Assembly (NCBI RefSeq): GCF_009184635.1
Contig: NZ_WELI01000009.1
Span: forward strand, 1-64,000
Length of the DNA: 64,000 nt
Source: Rudanella paleaurantiibacter
Lineage (GTDB): Bacteria; Bacteroidota; Bacteroidia; Cytophagales; Spirosomataceae
Direction of reading: 5' to 3'
Part shown: positions 1 to 7,557 of the stretch, piece after piece
Numbering within the stretch: position 1 is the first letter of the stretch
Layout of the letters: each line of letters starts with the position of its first letter
Notes under the pieces: generated by a model
The model's input: the letters and a program-made list of their open reading frames with translations, nothing else
Told to the model about the DNA's origin: nothing
The model's database searches: none
Translations under genes and position numbers: made by a program

Positions 1-73
1 CTGAGCCTGCCTGTCCTGGTAGAAGAGGGGTGATTTTAGTCCATTCCTGCTCGGTGATCTCATAGCGTCTCAT
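1..73 (-). CDS. IS5-family transposase, N-terminal fragment cut by the window edge
   Basis: Reading leftward from the ATG at 71-73 gives 24 codons before the window ends. The peptide begins MRRYEITEQEW and continues TKITPLLPGQAGS, the typical start of IS5-family transposases with the DUF4096 insertion domain (pattern MRRYxxxxxxWxxIxPLLPG). Family members use a DDE catalytic core, which would lie outside the window. Whether the element is intact cannot be judged. The 93 bases between this start and the next gene should hold one end of the element, but I could not define a terminal inverted repeat or target duplication. Confidence 0.8.
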   Translation of the reverse strand, partial: MRRYEITEQEWTKITPLLPGQAGS

Positions 74-138
74 GCCACAAAGATCGTAGGATTGGGTAAG
101 TTTATCCTAATTGTCCACACACTCTAAGCACATTCCTT

Positions 139-146
139 TATTTTTG
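139..146 (+). promoter_or_regulatory. Putative -7 promoter box for the transaldolase-like gene
   Basis: TATTTTTG matches the Bacteroidetes -7 consensus TAnnTTTG exactly and ends 20 bases before the ATG at 167. A TTG occurs at 111-113, but the spacing of 25 is longer than the usual 19 to 21, so the -33 element is uncertain. Confidence 0.5.
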
Positions 147-166
147 TACAAAATCAGACTGACTCT

Positions 167-826
167 ATGAAATTTTTCATCGATACGGCAAATCTGGCCG
201 AAATTCGTGAAGCGCAGGACATGGGTATCCTCGACGGTGTAACCACCAATCCGTCGCTCATGGCCAAAGAAGGTATCACCGGCAAAGACAATGTACTGCG
301 TCACTACAAGCAAATTTGCGATATTGTAGAGGGCGACGTAAGCGCCGAAGTTATTGCGACAACGTTTGACGAAATGATTCGCGAAGGCGAAGAATTGGCC
401 GAACTCGACGAGAATATCGTGGTGAAAGTGCCGATGATCAAAGACGGCGTTAAAGCGATTAAGTACTTCTCCGAAAAAGGAATCCGCACCAACTGTACGC
501 TTGTTTTCTCGGCTGGTCAGGCATTGCTGGCGGCCAAAGCCGGGGCTTCGTACGTATCGCCGTTCGTGGGTCGGCTCGACGATATTTCAACTGATGGCAT
601 CGCGCTGATCGAGCAAATTGTGGGTATCTACCGCAATTACGGCTACACCACTGAGGTGTTGGCGGCTTCGGTACGGCACCCGATGCACCTGATTCAGTGC
701 GCCGAAATTGGTGCCGACGTGATGACGGGCCCGTTGAGCGTCATCAAAGCCCTGCTCAACCACCCTCTTACCGATATTGGCCTCGCCAAGTTTCTGGAAG
801 ACAACAAGAAGGCAGCAAACAAATAA
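167..826 (+). CDS. fsa: Transaldolase / fructose-6-phosphate aldolase family protein
   Basis: 219 residues, the compact class of TIM-barrel transaldolases (TalC/Fsa, usually about 215-220 aa). It should act in the cytosol, either transferring a dihydroxyacetone unit between sugar phosphates (pentose phosphate pathway) or cleaving fructose 6-phosphate. The N-terminus [13 protein letters not shown] and the GVTTNPSL segment (residues 24-31) are family signatures. The Schiff-base lysine is Lys87 in VVKVPM, and TNCTLVFS and ADVMTGP follow as in relatives. A transketolase pair lies about 12 kb away, consistent with pentose phosphate use. Sequence does not separate transaldolase from aldolase activity, so the symbol is tentative. 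Confidence 0.9.
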   Translation: MKFFIDTANLAEIREAQDMGILDGVTTNPSLMAKEGITGKDNVLRHYKQICDIVEGDVSAEVIATTFDEMIREGEELAELDENIVVKVPMIKDGVKAIKYFSEKGIRTNCTLVFSAGQALLAAKAGASYVSPFVGRLDDISTDGIALIEQIVGIYRNYGYTTEVLAASVRHPMHLIQCAEIGADVMTGPLSVIKALLNHPLTDIGLAKFLEDNKKAANK

Positions 827-926
827 GTTTTCGGTTTACGGTTTATAGTTTACAGTTAATGCTGATGGCAACGTGATTCCCGTTAGATACTGTGAACTAT
901 AAACCGTAAACTGTAAACCGTAAACT
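827..926. repeat. Inverted repeat, family A (GTTTACGGTTTATAGTTTACAG type)
   Basis: A left arm at 827-856 (GTTTACGGTTTATAG core) is mirrored by a right arm at about 889-926 (CTATAAACCGTAAAC core), separated by about 32 bases. The arms could form a long, AT-rich hairpin in RNA between two same-direction genes. Related arms occur at 6355-6462, 12735-12833 (degenerate), 14661-14751 and, as a half copy, 48860-48898. No open reading frame lies inside. Confidence 0.75.
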
Positions 927-932
927 TTCTCT

Positions 933-1625
933 ATGTTCAGCACCGAACCCGTTCTGATGCTCGAAAGAGCCGACATTTTTCAGGATACGAAGCTGATTCT
1001 GGGCGACATTAGTTTCTCGATTCAGAAAGGCGAATTCGTGTATCTGATCGGCCGGACAGGCAGTGGAAAAACCTCCCTGCTTAAAACGCTCTACGCCGAC
1101 CTGAAACTACAGAGCGGACAGGGGAACGTAGCCGGTACACCCCTACACCGGATCGACAAGAAGCAGATTCCGTTTCTGCGCCGGAAAATCGGTATCGTGT
1201 TTCAGGATTTTCAGCTTTTCTTCGACCGCAATGTGGAAGAAAACCTGCGCTTTGTGCTGAAAGCAACGGGCTGGACCGACAAGAAAAAAATGACCGACCG
1301 TATTTCGGAGGTACTCATGCAGGTGGGGCTGGGAACAGCACAGCGTAAAATGCCTCATCAGCTCTCAGGGGGAGAGCAGCAACGGGTGGTCATTGCCCGC
1401 GCCATGCTCAACGAGCCACAGATTCTGATTGCCGACGAGCCGACGGGTAACCTCGACCCGGCCGTTTCGGACCAGATCATGCAGGTATTCCGGGCCATCA
1501 ACAACGCCGGAACCGCTATTCTGATGGCTACCCACAATTACGAGCTCCTTACCCGCTACCCCGCCCGCACCCTGCGTGTTGGCGAGGGGAATGTAGAAGA
1601 AGTCCCCCCCGGAACCCGGTTTTGA
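933..1625 (+). CDS. ftsE: FtsE-like ABC transporter ATP-binding protein
   Basis: 230 residues forming a complete ABC ATPase. Walker A is GRTGSGKTS (residues 40-48), the Q-loop FQDFQ is near 90-94, the signature LSGGEQQR is at 144-151, Walker B ILIADEP is at 164-170 and the H-loop is ATHN with His201. Similarity in length and in the [10 protein letters not shown] segment is to FtsE, which pairs with FtsX at the division site to control peptidoglycan hydrolases. No ftsX is adjacent: the next gene is convergent. An in-frame ATG at 957 could also be the start. A general MacB/LolD-type ATPase is the alternative. Confidence 0.85.
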   Translation: MFSTEPVLMLERADIFQDTKLILGDISFSIQKGEFVYLIGRTGSGKTSLLKTLYADLKLQSGQGNVAGTPLHRIDKKQIPFLRRKIGIVFQDFQLFFDRNVEENLRFVLKATGWTDKKKMTDRISEVLMQVGLGTAQRKMPHQLSGGEQQRVVIARAMLNEPQILIADEPTGNLDPAVSDQIMQVFRAINNAGTAILMATHNYELLTRYPARTLRVGEGNVEEVPPGTRF

Positions 1626-1643
1626 GGTAAACGGACTGATGTA

Positions 1644-1702
1644 AAAATGGAGAAAGCGGAAGAGACAGGTGTGGCGCCTGTCTCTTCCGCTTTCTCCATT
1701 TT
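1644..1702. terminator. Long perfect hairpin between convergent genes, bidirectional terminator
   Basis: A perfect 26-bp stem (1644-1669 with 1677-1702) and a 7-base loop. The arm ends are AAAA/TTTT, so either strand gives a stem followed by a short U run. It sits between the 3' ends of the FtsE-like gene and porX. Confidence 0.85.
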
Positions 1703-1718
1703 ATGTTTTCGCAGTGCT

Positions 1719-3287
1719 TTACTTAGCCTGTAAATACACAAACGGCACCACCATTTCTTCCAGCGAAACGCCCCCGTGCTGGAACGTATCGCGGTAGTAG
1801 TTCACGTAGTAGTTGTAGTTATTCGGGTACGCGAAGAAGTAATCTTCCATGGTAAAGACGTAGGCCGTCGATACGTTGGGCTTCGGCAGGAATAACCGCT
1901 CCGGCTTACGGGCCACAAACAGGTGGTTATCATCGAAGCCGAGGTTTTTGCCCTGCTTGTACCGCAGGTTGGTATTGGTTTCGCGATACCCCACAATCTT
2001 GGCCGGTTTCTGCACCCGAATCATCCCGTGGTCGGTAGTTACAATCAGGCGACCGCCTTTATCGGCAATCTTGCGCAACAACTCAAGCAAAGGTGAGTGC
2101 TGAATCCACGACCGGGTGATGGATCGGTACGCGGCCTCGTCGGGGGCCAGTTCCTTAATCATGGCCATGTCGGTACGGGCATGGCTAAGCATGTCCACAA
2201 AGTTGTAGACAATCACGTTCAGCGGATTCTGCATCAGGTTGCTCACGTTATCAACGAGTGCCTTGCCCTGGTTAATATTCAGAATCTTGTTGTACGACAT
2301 CTTCACGTTCAGGCGGCTCTTATCGAGCTGCCGACGTAGAAACTCCTCTTCGTGGTTATTGAGGCCCTCCTCGTCGTTATCATCATTGACCCACAGGTCG
2401 GGGTGTTGCTTCTCCATTTCGCTCGGCATCATACCCGAAAAAATGGCGTTGCGGGCAAAGGCCGTAGTAGTGGGGAGAATCGAATAATACGATGACTCTT
2501 CTTCGACTGTAAAATAATCCGTCAGAATCGGCTCAATTACTTTCCATTGATCGTACCGCAGGTTGTCGATAAGCAGAAAGAAGAGCGGTTTAGTCGACGA
2601 CGTGTCAGCTTCTACAAGCGGGAACACCTTTTTCCGCATCAGTTGATGCGACATGAGCGGCTTATCGATTTTGGGGTCGTTGAGCCAGTCTTCGTAATTC
2701 TCTTCAATGAATTTACAGAAATTCGAGTTGGCTTCGCTTTTCTGCATATTGAGCACCTCGCCCATGCTTTTGTCCTGAGCACCATCGAGTTCTAGCTCCC
2801 AGAAAATAAGCTTTTTATAGATTTCAGCCCATTCTTCGTGTCCGATGCGGTCGTTGTACTGCATCGAAATGTTCCGAAAATCCTGCTGATAACCGATGTT
2901 GGTCCGCTCGGTCACAAGCCGCTTATTGTCGAGGTTCTTTTTGAGCGACAACAACAACTGATTCGGGTTGATAGGCTTGATAAGGTAATCGGCAATCTTC
3001 GACCCGATGGCCTCCTCCATGATGTGCTCTTCCTCGCTCTTGGTAATCATTACCACGGGCATATTGGGCCGCATCTGTTTGATTTGAGCAAGCGTTTCGA
3101 GGCCGGTCATGCCGGGCATCATTTCGTCGAGTAAAACCAGATCATACTTCTCCTGTTCCACCTGCTCCAGCGCATCGGCCCCGCTATTTACGGGCGTCAC
3201 TGTGTAGCCCTTGTTTTTGAGAAACATGATGTGTGGCTTGAGCAGATCGATTTCGTCGTCGGCCCAAAGGATGGAATATTGCTGCAT
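1719..3287 (-). CDS. porX: PorX-like response regulator with PglZ domain
   Basis: 522 residues. An N-terminal receiver domain (about 1-120) carries the acidic pocket ADDE, the phosphoacceptor Asp54 in LLDEMMPG, Thr82 in MITKSE and Lys104 in LIKPINP. The C-terminal half is a PglZ/alkaline-phosphatase-like domain with LLIDNLRYDQW, PTTTAFARN, TTDHGM and a final QHGGVSLEEM, which includes the expected metal-binding Asp and His residues. In Porphyromonas and relatives PorX controls the type IX secretion system and has metal-dependent nuclease activity on oligonucleotides. No PorY-like kinase or por structural gene is in this window, so it acts as an orphan here. The start is supported by the immediate receiver fold. 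Confidence 0.93.
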   Translation of the reverse strand: MQQYSILWADDEIDLLKPHIMFLKNKGYTVTPVNSGADALEQVEQEKYDLVLLDEMMPGMTGLETLAQIKQMRPNMPVVMITKSEEEHIMEEAIGSKIADYLIKPINPNQLLLSLKKNLDNKRLVTERTNIGYQQDFRNISMQYNDRIGHEEWAEIYKKLIFWELELDGAQDKSMGEVLNMQKSEANSNFCKFIEENYEDWLNDPKIDKPLMSHQLMRKKVFPLVEADTSSTKPLFFLLIDNLRYDQWKVIEPILTDYFTVEEESSYYSILPTTTAFARNAIFSGMMPSEMEKQHPDLWVNDDNDEEGLNNHEEEFLRRQLDKSRLNVKMSYNKILNINQGKALVDNVSNLMQNPLNVIVYNFVDMLSHARTDMAMIKELAPDEAAYRSITRSWIQHSPLLELLRKIADKGGRLIVTTDHGMIRVQKPAKIVGYRETNTNLRYKQGKNLGFDDNHLFVARKPERLFLPKPNVSTAYVFTMEDYFFAYPNNYNYYVNYYRDTFQHGGVSLEEMVVPFVYLQAK

Positions 3288-3311
3288 AACTGTATGGTTT
3301 CGTAGTCAAAT

Positions 3312-3366
3312 AGCCCCATGACGGGGGCTGGTTCATGAGTAAGAACGACCGACCCGGCCGGTTCTT
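3312..3366 (-). terminator. Two small hairpins downstream of gluQ-like gene
   Basis: AGCCCC/GGGGCT (3312-3329) and AAGAAC/GTTCTT with a partly paired interior (3341-3366) lie between the end of the GluQ-like gene and the start of porX. Either could end leftward transcription, but neither has a strong U run. The 142-base gap should also hold the porX promoter, which I could not pick out. Confidence 0.35.
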
Positions 3367-3429
3367 GCTTAACCTACTAACGGAAGGGAGTGTTTAGGCA
3401 TCCCATCCGCCGGGTCTATTTAAGGTTTT

Positions 3430-4275
3430 TTATGAGTTGACACCCGGCTCCAAACGCGCCCAAACTGACGCACAAACCTCCTGTAAATCAGTAAGTGACC
3501 CCACATTTTCGGCAGAAAATCCAAGCAACCGGGCGGCAGTTTGGTACACCAAAACAGGTCCCCTACCCGACTCACGCAGGGCCCGGAGCGAGGTACTCCC
3601 CGCCGATTTTGCTAGTTTTTGGCCACTCGAATCGGTCAGTAACGGGTGGTGCCAGATGGTCGTTCGGGCGAATCGGTCGTCGTTGAGTAGCGTTGCCAGA
3701 AACAACTGAATAGCGGTCGACTCGCGGAGGTCTTCGCCCCGAACGATGTGGGTAACGCCGAAATGGCAATCGTCGGTGAGCGATGCTACCTGATAGGCCG
3801 GGATGCCATCGCGCCGACGTACGACAAAATCTGAAAAGGGCAGGCCGTCGGGTACCCGCACGCGCCAGGGCACACCGGGTGTACGGAGCGACAAATTTTG
3901 CGCCCGCATAAGTCGGGTAGCCTCGGCCTCACCCAGACTGCGAATTTGCTGACGCGAGAAGTCAGACGCGTACACCACGCCCCGCCGAACCAGCCGGGTC
4001 AACAGTTGGTGGTACAACGGCAGACGGTGCCGCTGCGACCAATGCCGCTCAAAATCGTCGGGACCGGTGGGGCCTACGTCGTAACGTAAACCAAGCCAGT
4101 CGAGGGTAAAAAACACATCGTCGACGTATTCGGGGCGCTTTCGGTCGGCATCCAGGTCGTCAATGCGCAACAGAATAGGGGCCGCCAACGCCTGTGCCCA
4201 GAGATACGTCAAGACAAAATTGACGCCATTGCCAATATGTAAAAATCCGGAAGGCGTAGGTGCGTAACGGAACAT
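3430..4275 (-). CDS. gluQ: Glutamyl-Q tRNA(Asp) synthetase-like protein without zinc cysteines
   Basis: 281 residues, the length of GluQ-RS, a glutamyl-tRNA synthetase catalytic core lacking the anticodon-binding domain. The family attaches glutamate to queuosine in tRNA-Asp. Class I signatures are present: YAPTPSGFLHIGN (HIGH-like, 13-16), LLRIDDLD, HIVRGEDL and QKLAKS (KMSKS-like, 219-224). The zinc-binding cysteines expected after the acceptor-binding segment are absent: the region reads VVYASDFSRQQI, with Ala, Ser and Asp where Cys is usual. It stands alone, followed by kdsB upstream on the same strand. A diverged discriminating GluRS fragment is less likely because of the length. Confidence 0.8.
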   Translation of the reverse strand: MFRYAPTPSGFLHIGNGVNFVLTYLWAQALAAPILLRIDDLDADRKRPEYVDDVFFTLDWLGLRYDVGPTGPDDFERHWSQRHRLPLYHQLLTRLVRRGVVYASDFSRQQIRSLGEAEATRLMRAQNLSLRTPGVPWRVRVPDGLPFSDFVVRRRDGIPAYQVASLTDDCHFGVTHIVRGEDLRESTAIQLFLATLLNDDRFARTTIWHHPLLTDSSGQKLAKSAGSTSLRALRESGRGPVLVYQTAARLLGFSAENVGSLTDLQEVCASVWARLEPGVNS

Positions 4276-4279
4276 TTTT

Positions 4280-4433
4280 AGTGGGCAGTAGCAGTGGGCA
4301 GTAGGCAGTAGGCAGTAATGCGTGGCAGTGGGCAGTGGCAGTAAGCAGTAATGAGTGGACAGTACTCTTGCGTCAGCTACTGCTTACTGCCACTGCCTAC
4401 TGCTACTGCTTACTGCCACTCATTACTGCCACT
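4280..4433. repeat. Inverted repeat, family B (GGCAGTAG/CTACTGCC), reaching into kdsB
   Basis: The left part (4280-4366) is built of short GGCAGT(A/G) units. The right part (4374-4433) is the mirror image, made of ACTGCC units. The imperfect repeats could pair in several registers. The right part includes the stop codon and last codons of kdsB. Units are irregular and adjacent, unlike the spaced units of a CRISPR array. Confidence 0.75.
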
Positions 4434-5146
4434 TGAATATCCTCCGGCGTGTCAATACCATAACTCTCCAGTTCGGTGGTGACCACCCGGATTCGGTAGC
4501 CGTTTTCGAGCCATCGGAGTTGTTCCAGGGCTTCGGCCCGCTCAAGTGCCGAGGGCGTCAGTTGGGTAATCTGCGCCAGCACGTCGGTACGGTACGCGTA
4601 CAGACCAATGTGTTTGTAGTACGTATGATGCCGTAGCCACTCCTCGGTGGTACGGTCGCGCTGATACGGAATCGGCTGGCGGCTGAAATACAGGGCCTCA
4701 CCCGTCTGACTCACTACCACCTTGGGCGAATTGGGGTTAAAAAGCGTGTGGGCATCGGTGATGGCCTTCACCAACGTCGCCAGTTCGGTGGTGCCGTCGA
4801 GTACCGATGTCAGCAGCTCAATCTGTTGGGGCTGAATAAACGGCTCATCGCCCTGAATATTCACCACATAATCGAACGATTCCCCCAGCGCCGTGAGGGC
4901 CTCCTGACACCGGTCGGTGCCACTCTGGTGGTGCGTACTGGTCATAACCACTTCACCCCCAAAATCGGCCACGTGCGCCCGGATGCGTTCGTCATCGGTA
5001 GCGACCACCACCCGGCTCAGTGAAGCCGTCTGACGGGCCTGCTCCACGACCCGCTGAATCATACTTTTACCGTTAATATCGGCCAACGCCTTCGCCGGAA
5101 AACGTGTAGATGCGTAGCGGGCCGGAATGAGTCCGAGAATCTTCAT
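4403..5146 (-). CDS. kdsB: 3-deoxy-manno-octulosonate cytidylyltransferase (CMP-KDO synthetase)
   Basis: 247 residues from ATG at 5144-5146. It activates KDO as CMP-KDO for lipid A inner-core synthesis in the cytosol. The start MKILGLIPARYASTRFPAK is the classic nucleotidyltransferase motif; upstream in-frame codons give no homologous sequence, so the longer frame was rejected. VVVATDDERI, NIQGDEPFI, YFSRQPIPY, HIGLYAYR and LEQLRWLENG are family motifs. After the usual C-terminal GIDTPEDI the last residues (VAVMSGSKQ) come from the repeat at 4374-4433, so the tail is probably not conserved. Confidence 0.95.
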   Translation of the reverse strand: MKILGLIPARYASTRFPAKALADINGKSMIQRVVEQARQTASLSRVVVATDDERIRAHVADFGGEVVMTSTHHQSGTDRCQEALTALGESFDYVVNIQGDEPFIQPQQIELLTSVLDGTTELATLVKAITDAHTLFNPNSPKVVVSQTGEALYFSRQPIPYQRDRTTEEWLRHHTYYKHIGLYAYRTDVLAQITQLTPSALERAEALEQLRWLENGYRIRVVTTELESYGIDTPEDIQVAVMSGSKQ

Positions 5147-5182
5147 GGCTGTAAACATACGGAATTGTACGGGCTGATTGGA

Positions 5183-5213
5183 TTTGAAATAACCCCCGGA
5201 AACCATAATTTTA
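5183..5213 (+). promoter_or_regulatory. Putative promoter for the LysM gene
   Basis: TTTG at 5183-5186, 19 bases, then TAATTTTA at 5206-5213. This fits the Bacteroidetes TTTG/TAnnTTTG promoter in sequence (one mismatch) and spacing, and would give a leader of about 50 bases before the ATG at 5269. Confidence 0.55.
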
Positions 5214-5268
5214 CGCAAGGACATGCCCAATGGGGTACGTCTACGCGCTTTTTGAACGTTACTTACCC

Positions 5269-6351
5269 ATGAAATCCCTACTTGCCTTTGCAACCCTGGG
5301 TTTGCTGTTGCCCGGTGGAATTCAGGCAGCTTCACTCTCTGATTTCCCCCTCCGCCCCACCACTCCCACTACCATCGACTCGATTGGCGTTGAGAAGCGC
5401 GACGGCAAGCGATTTTTGCTGCACCGGGTTAATCAGGGGCAAACACTATACGCGATTGCCCGCCGGTACAACACCTCCGTAGATGTGATTAAATCGGCTA
5501 ATCCCGACATGAAAGATGCGCTCCAATACAACCAGGTGGTGCGTATTCCCTTGCCCGAACTGAGCCGACGCGAAGAGCGAGCGGCCGAACGGGCGGCCCG
5601 ACGTGAAGAAAAAGCGGCCCGTAAAACCGACAAAGACAACGAGCAACTGATGAAGCCAACCGAACCGGTGGCCAAATCAGAAACCAAAACGGCAAAACCC
5701 GAAACCAAAGAAACCGAGACACGCAAAGCGGCCGATACCCACGTGGTGGAACCGGGCCAAACGCTTTACAGCCTCGCCGTTAAGTATCAGGTACTTATGG
5801 CAGACCTGCGTCGGTGGAACAACCTGACCTCCGATAATATTCAGTTGGGCCAAACCCTGATTGTGTCGGAAAAAGGGTTTGCCGCCCGCAACGCCAGTCG
5901 GCCGGCAAACGCCGAGGTGGCTAAAACCGAACCGGCTGCCAAAGCCCCCGAGCCAAAGGCCGAAGCGCCCAAGAAAGAGTTAGCCAAGGCCGAGTCGAAA
6001 CCAGAAGCCCCCACCCGCCCGGCCGAGGAGCGCCCCATCCGACCCGGTGAGTCGGGCAACAACCTGCCCGCTAAGGGCCGCCGAATGGCCGAAATCGGGA
6101 TGGCAGAGCGCATCGACTCCGACGATTCGTCGAACAAATACCTCGCCCTGCACCGCACTGCGCCCATTGGCTCACTGGTGCAGGTTCGCAACGACATCAG
6201 CAACCAAAGCCTGTGGGTGAAAGTAATTGGTCGGCTGCCTAACACGGGTGTCAATGAGCGGGTGCTGATCAAGTTATCGTCAAAAGCCTTTTCGAAACTT
6301 TCGCCCAACAATCAGAGTTTTCGGGCTGAGGTGAGTTATATGGTGCCTTAA
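5269..6351 (+). CDS. Secreted LysM protein with C-terminal RlpA-like (double-psi beta-barrel) domain
   Basis: 360 residues from ATG at 5269, chosen because it begins a clean signal peptide (MKSLLAFATLGLLLPGGIQA). Two LysM domains follow: LLHRVNQGQTLYAIARRYN (about 50-100) and HVVEPGQTLYSLAVKYQ (about 170-215). They are joined by a highly charged Glu/Lys/Arg/Ala-rich linker, with a second Ala/Pro/Glu/Lys linker before the last 90 residues. That end (AERIDS, ALHRTAPIGSLVQVRN, LWVKVIGRLP) resembles RlpA-type double-psi barrels. It probably binds peptidoglycan in the periplasm. Whether it cuts glycan cannot be told; an acidic catalytic residue is not certain. Confidence 0.85.
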   Translation: MKSLLAFATLGLLLPGGIQAASLSDFPLRPTTPTTIDSIGVEKRDGKRFLLHRVNQGQTLYAIARRYNTSVDVIKSANPDMKDALQYNQVVRIPLPELSRREERAAERAARREEKAARKTDKDNEQLMKPTEPVAKSETKTAKPETKETETRKAADTHVVEPGQTLYSLAVKYQVLMADLRRWNNLTSDNIQLGQTLIVSEKGFAARNASRPANAEVAKTEPAAKAPEPKAEAPKKELAKAESKPEAPTRPAEERPIRPGESGNNLPAKGRRMAEIGMAERIDSDDSSNKYLALHRTAPIGSLVQVRNDISNQSLWVKVIGRLPNTGVNERVLIKLSSKAFSKLSPNNQSFRAEVSYMVP

Positions 6352-6354
6352 AAA

Positions 6355-6462
6355 AGTTTATAGTTTACGGTTTTTGGTTTATCGTTTATGGGTGGAAGTG
6401 GGGCGAGAATCTCGCCTAGGTCTGAGTTAACCACCAAAAACCATGAACTAAAAACTATAAAC
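6355..6462. repeat. Inverted repeat, family A, imperfect copy
   Basis: Arms at 6355-6390 (GTTTATAGTTTACGGTTTTTGG) and 6430-6462 (CCAAAAACCATGAAC, ACTATAAAC) flank about 40 bases. It lies between the LysM gene and the next operon, both rightward. It is related to the repeats at 827-926 and 14661-14751 but more diverged. Confidence 0.6.
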
Positions 6463-6472
6463 CCAACGAACG

Positions 6473-6685
6473 ATGAATTCAAAAGAAGAGCGTATTGCCC
6501 GGCGGCACCGGTTGCGCGATGAGCGGATGAAAGCCACGCCGGGTTATAAAGTATTCAGCGTTATGTTTACGATTGGCTACCCGTTTGTAGCCGTGTTTAC
6601 AACCGTGTTTTCCGGGATTCTGGCCTTCTTTTCGGCCATTTCGCGCGGAGTAGCCTGGATTGTCAGCGGAGGAAAAAGCCGATGA
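6473..6685 (+). CDS. Small membrane protein of unknown function
   Basis: 70 residues. A basic, charged N-terminus (MNSKEERIARRHRLRDERMK) is followed by one long or two short hydrophobic segments (about 27-48 and 50-64) and a basic end, GGKSR. The basic head suggests a cytoplasmic N-terminus. Its stop overlaps the next start by 4 bases (ATGA), indicating translational coupling with the TIGR02757 protein. I do not recognise a family. It is a credible gene because of the overlap and coherent composition. Confidence 0.7.
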   Translation: MNSKEERIARRHRLRDERMKATPGYKVFSVMFTIGYPFVAVFTTVFSGILAFFSAISRGVAWIVSGGKSR

Positions 6686-7470
6686 GCCCCGACATTATCG
6701 ATTTGTTGAACGTCAAGGCCGATCAGTACAATCGGCCTTCTTTTATTGCCAAAGACCCCGTCAGTATTCCCCATCGGTTTCGGTTGCAGCAAGACATTGA
6801 GATCATGGGCTTCTGGGCGGCTATTCTGGCCTGGGGTCAACGGCCGGTGATTCTGAAAAAAGCCGCCCAACTCATTGACCTGATGGACGGCGCTCCGTAC
6901 GACTTTGTGCGCAACTACGACGAGCGCGATCTGGCGCGGTTTGCGGCTTTCAAACACCGCACGTTTAACTTCACCGACACCGCGTATTTTCTGTCGTTTT
7001 TCCAGACCTACTACCAACAGCATGAGTCGCTCGAAGATGCGTTTCTACCGCCCGGTGGAGCAACCGACGACACCACGGTCCGGCGGCATCTCGAACACTT
7101 CCACGACCGGTTTTGCAGCCTGCCCCATTTCAGTCCGCGCACCCGCAAGCATATTGCCACACCGGCCCGCAACTCATCGTGCAAACGGCTGCTGATGTTT
7201 CTGCGCTGGATGGTCCGGCGCGACCATAACGGGGTCGACTTTGGGATTTGGACTCGTATTCGCCCCGATCAGCTTGTAATCCCGATTGATGTACACGTAG
7301 ACCGCGTTGCCCACCTGCTTGGTCTCCTCCCCCAACGAGGCACCGGCACGGCTTCGCCCGACTGGAACACGGCCGTTGCCCTCACCGAAACCCTGCGCCA
7401 ACTCGACCCGGCCGATCCGGTTCGGTACGATTTTGCCCTCTTTGGGCTGGGCGTCGAAGGCGAAATGTAG
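6682..7470 (+). CDS. TIGR02757 (DUF2400) family protein
   Basis: 262 residues, the usual length. Family landmarks are DPVSIPHRF near 25, the IMGFWAAILAWGQR segment (about 41-54), the FKHRTFN stretch and the conserved SCKRLLMFLRWMVRRDHNGVD block with IPIDVHV after it. The family has no established biochemical role; its helical layout and HhH-like PIDVHV segment have suggested a relation to DNA glycosylase folds, which I treat as inference. The start overlaps the preceding small membrane-protein gene by 4 bases. Confidence 0.88.
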   Translation: MSPDIIDLLNVKADQYNRPSFIAKDPVSIPHRFRLQQDIEIMGFWAAILAWGQRPVILKKAAQLIDLMDGAPYDFVRNYDERDLARFAAFKHRTFNFTDTAYFLSFFQTYYQQHESLEDAFLPPGGATDDTTVRRHLEHFHDRFCSLPHFSPRTRKHIATPARNSSCKRLLMFLRWMVRRDHNGVDFGIWTRIRPDQLVIPIDVHVDRVAHLLGLLPQRGTGTASPDWNTAVALTETLRQLDPADPVRYDFALFGLGVEGEM

Positions 7471-7503
7471 GTCTGAACGGTAAAAAACATAAACAACCCG
7501 GCT

Positions 7504-7511
7504 TACTTTTG
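7504..7511 (+). promoter_or_regulatory. Putative -7 box for the aldose epimerase gene
   Basis: TACTTTTG matches TAnnTTTG exactly, 46 bases before the ATG at 7558. No convincing -33 element is seen at the expected distance. Confidence 0.4.
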
Positions 7512-7557
7512 GGTAGCCTTTGTACATCCTCTGTACCGATTTTACCGCCGATCTGAT

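Noticed and set aside
4280..4433. CRISPR-like array of GGCAGTA units
   Set aside because: Units are short, irregular and directly joined, with no spacers, and the two halves are inverted to each other. No cas gene is near.
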